A stretch of 21,626 nt of DNA from a virus. Below are positions 12,806 to 18,741 of this stretch, piece by piece. The stretch is taken from positions 1 to 21,626 of the IMG/VR virus record IMGVR_UViG_3300037170_000044; one strand, 5' to 3'. A program made the position numbers and the translations under genes. Positions within the stretch are counted from its first letter, which is position 1. The number at the start of each line of letters is the position of its first letter. The notes beneath the pieces were generated by a model. The model saw nothing but the letters and a program-made list of their open reading frames with translations, did no database searches and was not told the origin of the DNA.

Positions 12806-12880
12806 ACTAACTCTCATGTTACTAACTCCTATGTTATTAACTCCTACATCACTAACTCTCTCGTCATTAACTATTTAATA
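12806..12880. repeat. Five 15-bp tandem iterons
   Basis: Units begin at 12806, 12821, 12836, 12851 and 12866. The first four follow A-Y-TAACTC-Y-Y-A-Y-G-T-Y with few changes (for example ACTAACTCTCATGTT and ACTAACTCCTATGTT). The fifth keeps ATTAACT and then turns AT-rich, merging with the ACTATTTAAT/ATTAAATAGT hairpin (12870-12897). Exact 15-bp phasing is typical of protein-binding iterons near origins. Confidence 0.82.
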
Positions 12881-13130
12881 ACTATTGATTAAATAGTAAA
12901 CATATGCACCTCCGCCTCAAAAAAATCTTTTTCGCGCATAAAACGGGGGGGACGTCTCTACTAAATTTTTTAGAAATTTCAGAACGAGTAAGATCGTAGT
13001 AGAATTTGTAAAACTTGTAGCAGATGCTTATGTATGTGCTAGAAGTGATCACACGTGTCCACGCAAAGGCTGTATGTGCCGAAAAATGTGCGCGGGTGCA
13101 TTTTTTGGCTGTGAAATAGCCCGCATACAC

Positions 13131-13160
13131 TTGACGGCGCCGTTGCAGACGTGGTAGACT
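13131..13160 (+). promoter_or_regulatory. Promoter of the rightward packaging/structural operon with overlapping palindrome
   Basis: TTGACG (13131-13136) and TAGACT (13155-13160) are 18 bases apart. The ATG of the 67-aa gene begins six bases past the -10 box, so the transcript may be leaderless. The 10-bp palindrome ACGGCGCCGT (13134-13143) overlaps the -35 box and could be an operator. Confidence 0.65.
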
Positions 13161-13166
13161 TGAAGC

Positions 13167-13370
13167 ATGAACACATGTACGCATAAGAAGTCTGAGATTG
13201 AAGACTGCGAGTGTGAGCCTCGGCGATCTGAGAGGATGCGCGAGGCAGTAGCTGAGACTGAACGCCAGTGGCAAGGTGATCCTAGTCCTTTGCGGCGTGC
13301 GCTGTATGCACATTTTGAGCGGTATAATCTCACAGCACCGCGCACAGGACCACAAAGGGACGATTTTTAA
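13167..13370 (+). CDS. 67-aa charged protein, first gene of late operon, possibly leaderless
   Basis: I do not recognise this small hydrophilic protein. It has four Cys near the N-terminus region (NTCTHKK; EDCECEPRRSER), a helical middle (MREAVAETERQWQ) and a C-terminal part with LRRALYAHFERYNL. No Shine-Dalgarno site precedes the ATG, which lies at the expected transcription start of the promoter upstream. Its TAA overlaps the ATG of the terminase small subunit candidate (TAATG), so it may serve to couple translation of that gene. The Cys pattern could bind metal, but the third ligand pair is missing. Confidence 0.6.
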   Translation: MNTCTHKKSEIEDCECEPRRSERMREAVAETERQWQGDPSPLRRALYAHFERYNLTAPRTGPQRDDF

Positions 13371-14074
13371 TGACGACCTCAGCAAATTTCGGACATCTTC
13401 ACTATGGTGGCTCAATCAATCCAAAGAGCGGACGTCTTGGTTCCAAGCCAGCACTGAAAAACGCTTTCAAAAAGTTACAGCGTTTAGAGAAGATTGTACG
13501 TTTAGAAGCCGCTGGTTTTGGCGAAGGTGCTATAGCTTCGATGCTCTGTGTTTCTGTCCCACGCTTACGTTATATTAAGAAATCTTCAGACTATCTTAAT
13601 GCACGTATTAAAATTACCCACGGCATTATCGTAGACATGGACTCAAATCTAGACATGATCAAATCTCAGCGCCGCGAGATGCTCACTCAGATGCTTCCCG
13701 CGGCGCTCCAAGTTTTGGCGAATGAAATCCAGTCGCAAGGAACCACTCTAGCAGAGCGTAAGCACAAAGTTGCTTTGGCTCAAGACATCCTTGATCGCGA
13801 GGGTCAGTTCGCCAAAATATCTAAGACCGAAGTCAAACCTGTGGATATGTTTGATTTTGAGAAGGCGGATGAAGCGTCACGAAGTATCATCAATGCTATT
13901 CGTAGCGCAGCGCCGCCGACACATGGAGAACATACTTTTGCTGCGGTACTGGCGAACAAGGAGTTCTCGAACTCGCACACTCTTAGCGCCGTTGATCAAG
14001 AAGAAGCGTTGGCACAACTTGAATCTGACGCGGAGTTACTAGATTCGCTGCCTACAGATGGGACGGTGAACTAG
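13370..14074 (+). CDS. Terminase small subunit candidate
   Basis: A 234-aa protein placed as TerS by position and shape. Residues about 44-70 form a helix-turn-helix (RLEAAGFGEGAIASMLCVSV), followed by helices with QRREMLTQMLPAALQVLANE (near 104-123) that could mediate ring assembly. The C-terminus has a Phe-rich acidic segment (DMFDFEKADEASR), as in peptides that contact TerL. TerS recognises the packaging site and loads the TerL motor. The ATG overlaps the upstream TAA, with AAAGGGA about ten bases before it. A perfect TATAAT lies at 13323-13328 without a -35 box, perhaps a weak extra promoter. TerL follows after four small genes rather than directly, so the call is probable, not certain. 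Confidence 0.7.
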   Translation: MTTSANFGHLHYGGSINPKSGRLGSKPALKNAFKKLQRLEKIVRLEAAGFGEGAIASMLCVSVPRLRYIKKSSDYLNARIKITHGIIVDMDSNLDMIKSQRREMLTQMLPAALQVLANEIQSQGTTLAERKHKVALAQDILDREGQFAKISKTEVKPVDMFDFEKADEASRSIINAIRSAAPPTHGEHTFAAVLANKEFSNSHTLSAVDQEEALAQLESDAELLDSLPTDGTVN

Positions 14075-14075
14075 T

Positions 14076-14480
14076 ATGAGGATAAAAAACATTTTCATTC
14101 AGACAATTCCTCACGAGAGGCATCGCTATGAGACGGTAGGTGATTATTTCTATACTAAGGATAATTTTATACTTGGTGAAGAAGATATGCAGGTACGTGT
14201 GTCAGATATGGGAAACGAGGATTATGAGTTTCTCGTAGCGATACACGAGCTTATCGAGGCTTATCTCTGTCGTAAGCGTGGGATTAGAGAAGAAGATATT
14301 ACTGCTTTTGATATAGCTTTTGAAAAGTTACGTTTAGAAGGAAATGAGGATGAGCCTGGAGATTCTCCAGATGCACCTTATCAGAAAGAGCATCAGTTTG
14401 CTACTAAAATTGAGCGTCAACTTTCTGATGAACTTGGTGTAAATTGGGATGCTTATGATGAAAAGGTGCTGTCTCTATGA
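14076..14480 (+). CDS. Conserved-looking phage protein with HELIE motif, 134 aa
   Basis: I know no function for this acidic protein. It has FLVAIHELIEAYLCRKRGI (near 51-69), then FDIAFEKLRLEGNEDEPGD and DAPYQKEHQFATKIERQL, ending LGVNWDAYDEKVLSL. The spaced motifs HELIE, EPGD.P.APY, H..A..IER and NW..Y look like a set of conserved residues, perhaps an active or metal site, and recall small uncharacterised phage proteins. It is not a standard HExxH peptidase because the second His is Glu. It starts one base after the TerS stop, within the late operon. Confidence 0.75.
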   Translation: MRIKNIFIQTIPHERHRYETVGDYFYTKDNFILGEEDMQVRVSDMGNEDYEFLVAIHELIEAYLCRKRGIREEDITAFDIAFEKLRLEGNEDEPGDSPDAPYQKEHQFATKIERQLSDELGVNWDAYDEKVLSL

Positions 14481-14563
14481 GGGATGTGTTCAGTCCAATC
14501 TTCGGTCCTCAGTGCTTCGAGTGGATGTACTGGGTAGAGTGTATGACAACCAACATTGACTAA
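14477..14563 (+). CDS. 28-aa micro-ORF coupled to the 134-aa gene
   Basis: An ATG overlaps the TGA of the preceding gene (ATGA) and reads MRDVFSPIFGPQCFEWMYWV... ending NID. Its TAA is the start of the TAAGGAG ribosome site for the next gene. The ATGA overlap and the exact fit of the gap suggest translation by reinitiation, though a chance frame is possible. It is rich in aromatic residues and Cys. Confidence 0.4.
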   Translation: MRDVFSPIFGPQCFEWMYWVECMTTNID

Positions 14564-14573
14564 GGAGTAACGA

Positions 14574-15002
14574 ATGGCAAACAAATTTATCACATGGCTT
14601 GAGGCAGTACCGGCGGATTTGAAGAAGTTTTTTACGAATCCTGTTGTCGATAGTACCATTACTGATGGTCTCAATGTGGCAGCAATTGTTGATCCTGCTC
14701 TTGCACCGTTGCTTGTTGGTATCGCCGCTTCGGTCACAAAAGCCGAAGCTCTTGCAGCGGCGGCAAATGTACAGAGTGGCTCTGGGGCACAGAAACTTGC
14801 ACTTGTTACTGCTGATGCGCAAGCAGTTTTCACTGCTTATGAAACCGCAACAGGTACTACAATCGAAACAGCTCAACAGACAGCGATCATTAACAGTATC
14901 GTTGCATTGCTTAACCAAATTCCATCAAGTACCACCTCGACAACGTCTACACCAACGGTGACTTCTGTCAAAACTCAGGTTTCCACTGGCGCACTGCTCT
15001 AA
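14574..15002 (+). CDS. Ala/Thr-rich small protein, 142 aa, unknown
   Basis: MANKFITWLEAVPADLKKFF is followed by a mildly hydrophobic Ala/Val-rich region (NVAAIVDPALAPLLVGIAAS near 34-53) that is borderline for a membrane span. Next come KAEALAAAANVQSGSGAQKL, a helix, and a Ser/Thr-rich low-complexity tail (SSTTSTTSTPTVTS). The order hydrophobic helix, then 'G.GAQKL..V', recalls LL-H-type holins, but the resemblance is weak. AAGGAG lies eight bases upstream of the ATG. It lies in the late operon between the HELIE protein and the 96-aa gene. Confidence 0.68.
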   Translation: MANKFITWLEAVPADLKKFFTNPVVDSTITDGLNVAAIVDPALAPLLVGIAASVTKAEALAAAANVQSGSGAQKLALVTADAQAVFTAYETATGTTIETAQQTAIINSIVALLNQIPSSTTSTTSTPTVTSVKTQVSTGALL

Positions 15003-15012
15003 GGAGAAATAC

Positions 15013-15303
15013 ATGGCTCTTCAAATGCAAACATTCACCAACGTCTCTGAACCAATGTTTGATGCTTTGGTTGCTAAGATCAAAGTAGACATTGGCCAAG
15101 ATGTTGCTGCGACAGCGAACGAGACTGTGACAGTTGTTCATGGCTCGTTCGTTTTCACCTATCACTACGATCCTGCGACAAAGACGCTTCAGGTTCAATG
15201 CTTGAAGAAACCTTTGTTCATTCCTGCCTCCACGATTATCAACGGTCTTGCTGAGGAAGTAGCAGAGATCATTGCAACCACTGTGACGCCGTCTGCGGTA
15301 TAG
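15013..15303 (+). CDS. Hypothetical protein, 96 aa
   Basis: A small, probably beta-rich protein: ETVTVVHGSFVFTYHYDPAT (near 37-56), then KTLQVQCLKKPLFIPASTII and a C-terminal helix GLAEEVAEIIATTV. I do not recognise it. AAGGAG precedes the ATG by six bases. Its TAG forms part of the AGGAG ribosome site of the TerL gene, so TerL translation is likely tied to it. Position next to TerL suggests a virion or packaging accessory role (inference). Confidence 0.7.
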   Translation: MALQMQTFTNVSEPMFDALVAKIKVDIGQDVAATANETVTVVHGSFVFTYHYDPATKTLQVQCLKKPLFIPASTIINGLAEEVAEIIATTVTPSAV

Positions 15304-15311
15304 GAGTTTTC

Positions 15312-18221
15312 TTGAGCCAGCGCGAGATAGAACAGAAGGTACGAGATGTACTCCGGACTCTCGAAGTAGGAGAGACCGGGGATACTTTCGTACCTCGTTC
15401 TACCGTTCTGGGTTATAATCTTATTCCTACAGACTTATGCAAAACGCCGGCGGAGAAGAAACAGGTTTATCGCGCTAATTCTTTGATGGACTTGTACTAC
15501 TTCAGCACTGTTGTAATGGGCAAGAATCGCTTTTCCAAGAATCCTGACAAAGCCTCAAACTTGCATTATCAGATGTGCCTTACAGTAATGAAAGACGGCC
15601 TCAAAGAAGGAATCGAAATTCCCCGTGACCATTTCAAGGCTTTGAGTATAGAGACTAGGATTCCTACTCCAACAGGTTTTAAGAGGATGTACGAAATCCA
15701 TGTTGGAGATTATGTATTTGGTGAGAGTGGCGAGCCAGTCGAAGTTACTGGTGAGAGTGAGATCGAAGATAGTGCTGATAGTTATGGGATAACCTTCTCC
15801 ACTGGAGATCAGCTTATTTGTGATGCTGGTCATCTCTGGACAGTGGATGATACTGTCAGACTGGCGAATGAGACGTACTATCATGGAGATTCTGTTCTCA
15901 CGACTGAAGAGATGTATGGTACTTATATCAAAGCCGAGCGTATTGACGCACTTACAGGAGTTACTCACTATGAACATAGGTATAGGATTGCAGTAGCTAA
16001 ACCTGTTCAATATAGTGAGAAACTTTTAGTTATTCATCCATACGCTTTAGGATGCTGGCTTGGAGATGGAACTTCTGCGAACGCCTCTTTTACTTGTGCT
16101 GATCCTGATATAATCTCAGTGCTTCGAGAGGTTGGGATTAAGGTCACAATTCAAGCAGCTAAGTATAGGTATGGTTTTGTCGGTAACTTCTGCACTGAGC
16201 TTAATAAACTTGGTGTAACGAATGACAAGCACATTCCTTCTATTTATCTCCAAGGGGCAGAAGAACAGCGTTGGGATCTTCTTTGTGGTTTGATGGATAC
16301 AGATGGTTCTGTATCAAAAGAAGGTCAGTGCTCTTTTACAAATACTAATTTGGAATTGATGGAAAACATCCGCACTCTAATCGCTTCTCTTGGAATGAAA
16401 CCAAGTGTTATCAGTCAGTATCAATCTTATATTGGCAAGAAAGAAGATGGCAACATAAAGAAACTTGCGTATGTTTTGACATTCTATCCAAATTCGAGAG
16501 TTCCTTTTTACTTGCCTCGAAAGCAAGACAGATGCAGGAATAGAAAACGAGATGACTTTAGATTTATTACTAACATTCAGAAGTTATCTCCTGTAGCAGT
16601 TAAAGTAAAGTGTATTTCCGTAGCTTCAAAAACGCAGTTGTATCTAGCAGGAGAAGCATATGTTCCAACTCACAATTCCACAGTCTACAGCGAGTGCTTT
16701 CCGATTTGGAGAGCATTACCTTTTGGCAAACGGGAAGAAGATTTCTTCACAAGTGTTGGCTACACTGATCTCTACATTGAGTGGATGCACAGAACCCACA
16801 GTCAGGATATACGCATCCTGTTGGTCAGTGAGACCATTACCAACGCAATCAAGTTGGGTAGTAGAATCTCGAACCACTACGAAAATAATTCATTCTTCAA
16901 TCATCTTTTTCCTGAAATAATGCCTACATCAAAGGAGACGTGGACAAATGAATCCTTACATCAAAGAAGAACTTCCACTGGTCGCGGTCAAGGAGAAGGT
17001 ACATTTGATCTTATCGGTGTGGGAGCCGCGCTTCAATCACGGCATTACAACGTCGTTGTACAGGATGATTTGGTTGGCCGCGAGGCGCGTAAATCTACAG
17101 TCGTCATGGCTGATACAATTGATTATCACCAGATTCTTGTGGGTGCGACTGACTCAGACCCAGATAACCCAGGAAGAGATTTCGACGAGATAGTTGTTGG
17201 AAACAGGTGGTCCCACGATGATCTTAACTCACACATTCGACAAGAAGAACCTTATTTTAGCTGGACTACTCACTCTGCTTTGGGTGGGTGTTGTAGTCTC
17301 CATCCCTTTGGGAACCCTATATTTCCAGAGGCATTCACGAAAGAGAAGCTACTCAGGTGGAAGAAGCGTCTAGGTTCGTACCATTTTTCTTGTCAGTTTC
17401 TTAACTATCCTATTGATCCGTCTAAAGCTAAGTTTAACATGGCGGATTTTCGGTACTTTAATTTTGAGAAAGTTACTGGCGCGCTGGCGATTCCGAAAGA
17501 GTCTCCGACACTCAGCAGGTATTTTGAGACCTCGCATCCTCAGCAGTATCGTATTGTCATTCGGCATCATGTAGCAGCTGGAGATGTAGAAAAAGATGTT
17601 TTCCCACGGAATCTTGATCGGTATATGACAGTAGATCCGAATCACGGTGGCTCACATCTAGGAGCTGAGGCCGGCAAAGATGGTCGGTGCCGCCATGCTA
17701 TCGCAGTGACTGGTGTAGAGCGTGACCCACGTAGAGTATATCTGCTCGATCAGTGGGCAAAGGCTTGTCCTATAGATGATTTTGTCAAACAGATTTTCTT
17801 TCTTGCTGTAAAGTGGAAGCTTCGCGTTGTCTATGTTGAAGCTGTGGCAGCGCAGAAGTATTTACTTTACCATCTGAATTACTTTGTCGAAGAGCACAAG
17901 CACTCACATCCAGAACTTATTGGGATTCAATTTCTTCCACTCAAAACTCCTCAGAACGCTGGTGCTAAGGCTGAGCGAATTGAGAATTTCATTCCAATCG
18001 TAGAGCGTCATGAACTTTGGTTGGATACGAATAATTGTGCAGAGTTCAAAGAAGAAGCAGAACAATATGGTCAACGTAAGGGTCTAATTGATTTACTTGA
18101 TGTTCTATCCTACGGTCCACAGATCTGGAAGTTCGATAAAGTTTCTCAGGAACATGTTGATGAATTCATGATTAAACAACGGGCACAGTTCGTAAAACGT
18201 ATGACAGCAGCAGTGGCGTAA
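15312..18221 (+). CDS. Terminase large subunit precursor, interrupted by an intein
   Basis: A 969-residue precursor; removing the 346-residue intein leaves a 623-aa TerL. Extein motifs are the P-loop PRDHFK (104-109) continued after splicing by STVYSE; Walker B VVVQDDLV at 581-588; and an RNase H-fold nuclease with MTVDPNHGG (Asp775), VVYVEAVA (Glu843) and LIDLLDVLSYGP (Asp927/Asp930). TerL is the ATP-driven packaging motor and cuts concatemeric DNA. The start is TTG at 15312, with AGGAG five bases upstream. The next ATG (15487) would remove residues before the P-loop that look like real TerL N-terminus. Until the intein is spliced out the P-loop is broken, so the precursor should be inactive. 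Confidence 0.96.
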   Translation: MSQREIEQKVRDVLRTLEVGETGDTFVPRSTVLGYNLIPTDLCKTPAEKKQVYRANSLMDLYYFSTVVMGKNRFSKNPDKASNLHYQMCLTVMKDGLKEGIEIPRDHFKALSIETRIPTPTGFKRMYEIHVGDYVFGESGEPVEVTGESEIEDSADSYGITFSTGDQLICDAGHLWTVDDTVRLANETYYHGDSVLTTEEMYGTYIKAERIDALTGVTHYEHRYRIAVAKPVQYSEKLLVIHPYALGCWLGDGTSANASFTCADPDIISVLREVGIKVTIQAAKYRYGFVGNFCTELNKLGVTNDKHIPSIYLQGAEEQRWDLLCGLMDTDGSVSKEGQCSFTNTNLELMENIRTLIASLGMKPSVISQYQSYIGKKEDGNIKKLAYVLTFYPNSRVPFYLPRKQDRCRNRKRDDFRFITNIQKLSPVAVKVKCISVASKTQLYLAGEAYVPTHNSTVYSECFPIWRALPFGKREEDFFTSVGYTDLYIEWMHRTHSQDIRILLVSETITNAIKLGSRISNHYENNSFFNHLFPEIMPTSKETWTNESLHQRRTSTGRGQGEGTFDLIGVGAALQSRHYNVVVQDDLVGREARKSTVVMADTIDYHQILVGATDSDPDNPGRDFDEIVVGNRWSHDDLNSHIRQEEPYFSWTTHSALGGCCSLHPFGNPIFPEAFTKEKLLRWKKRLGSYHFSCQFLNYPIDPSKAKFNMADFRYFNFEKVTGALAIPKESPTLSRYFETSHPQQYRIVIRHHVAAGDVEKDVFPRNLDRYMTVDPNHGGSHLGAEAGKDGRCRHAIAVTGVERDPRRVYLLDQWAKACPIDDFVKQIFFLAVKWKLRVVYVEAVAAQKYLLYHLNYFVEEHKHSHPELIGIQFLPLKTPQNAGAKAERIENFIPIVERHELWLDTNNCAEFKEEAEQYGQRKGLIDLLDVLSYGPQIWKFDKVSQEHVDEFMIKQRAQFVKRMTAAVA
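15639..16676 (+). mobile_element. Class 3 intein with LAGLIDADG homing endonuclease in TerL
   Basis: 346 residues in frame within TerL. It begins with Ala1 (ALSIETRIPTPTGF, block A) instead of Cys/Ser and ends VPTHN before Ser+1. Trp67 in block B (DAGHLWTV), Cys325 in block F (KVKCISV) and Thr344 just before His345-Asn346 form the W-C-T triplet that defines class 3 inteins, in which the block F Cys is the first nucleophile. The endonuclease domain has LGCWLGDG (137-144) and LLCGLMDTDG (214-223), the two LAGLIDADG helices with Asp143 and Asp222/Asp220, so it looks complete. It sits between Lys and Ser of the P-loop (HFK|ST). All splicing residues appear intact. Confidence 0.93.
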
Positions 18222-18235
18222 GGGGGAGAATAAAC

Positions 18236-18469
18236 ATGGACTGGGCAGCGTGGGGACCAACAATCGTAAGTATTATCACTTGTATCTTTTTTGCTGGTAT
18301 TTTGTATTCTAATCAGAATAATCATACTGTTCACTTGACAGAACATGACAAGCAACTTGAAGAACATGCCAGAGACATTACTTCACACTCTGTTGCAATC
18401 ACAGCGTTAAAAGCCTTCCAAGAAGGCTATGCTGCTGCAAAAGCAACTTATGACAGATCAAGAACGTAG
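18236..18469 (+). CDS. Small membrane protein, 77 aa, holin/XhlA-like layout
   Basis: MDWAAWGPTIVSIITCIFFA is an N-terminal membrane span of about 20 residues. A hydrophilic helix follows (TEHDKQLEEHARDITSHSVA) that may form a coiled coil. A single N-terminal span plus soluble helix occurs in several small phage lysis proteins, but the sequence does not prove that. It follows TerL by 14 bases (GGGGGAG ribosome site) and precedes another small membrane protein and the portal gene. Confidence 0.68.
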   Translation: MDWAAWGPTIVSIITCIFFAGILYSNQNNHTVHLTEHDKQLEEHARDITSHSVAITALKAFQEGYAAAKATYDRSRT

Positions 18470-18477
18470 GAGGCAAA

Positions 18478-18741
18478 ATGAACATTCCAGTGACTTTGCA
18501 GTTAGTTCTTTTGTTCTATGTTGTAAACTCTGTCGCCTCGGCTTTGGTACAGGCTTTACCTGTACCAAATGGTGGTGTATGGTATCCATTCTTATATAAG
18601 TTTCTAAGTTTGCTGACAGCGGATTTCAAGAGTTTCAGTTCCACAATGCCTATGCCAGTGCTTACAACACAGAATTCTACTGGTCAGATTGATACAGTGT
18701 CTAAGCCAGTTAATCCTCAACCGAACACAGGAATTCTCTAA
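18478..18741 (+). CDS. Small membrane-associated protein, 87 aa, before the portal
   Basis: An N-terminal hydrophobic segment (IPVTLQLVLLFYVVNSVASA) is followed by LPVPNGGVWYPFLYKFLSLL, a pattern I associate with small uncharacterised proteins near phage portal genes ('LP.P....Y.f.Y.f...L'). A Thr/Pro/Asn-rich tail follows (TTQNSTGQIDTVSKPVNPQP). AGGAGG lies six bases before the ATG. The stop TAA overlaps the portal ATG (TAATG), so the two are coupled. Function is unknown; a membrane or virion-vertex role is possible. Confidence 0.7.
   Translation: MNIPVTLQLVLLFYVVNSVASALVQALPVPNGGVWYPFLYKFLSLLTADFKSFSSTMPMPVLTTQNSTGQIDTVSKPVNPQPNTGIL

Larger units (their letters stand above)
12399..13166. 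other. Noncoding junction between divergent arms; candidate replication origin and control region
   Basis: 768 bases without a supported gene separate leftward and rightward transcription. From left to right it holds the branched hairpin 12429-12529, the ACTGTG-AG-CACAGT dyad (12537-12550) and a minus-strand TTGACA box (12620-12625). Next are the palindrome GGCCTAGGCC (12647-12656), a cluster of dyads (12666-12787), five 15-bp repeats (12806-12880), an AT-rich hairpin (12870-12897) and finally the plus-strand promoter (13131-13160). Iterons, dyads and AT-rich DNA together are the usual make-up of a phage origin. No initiator gene is recognised nearby. Confidence 0.55.

Noticed and set aside
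12806-12880. Tandem repeats as a CRISPR array
   Set aside because: Units are 15 bp, contiguous, and have no spacers or cas genes.
12882-13415. A 177-codon minus-strand frame across the junction and the start of the late operon
   Set aside because: No ribosome site; composition rich in Cys/Arg/Leu/Ser as in antisense shadows; it lies opposite the late promoter, the 67-aa gene and the start of TerS.
15555-16010. 151-codon minus-strand frame opposite the intein
   Set aside because: Antisense shadow of a clearly coding intein; no ribosome site and no recognisable motif.
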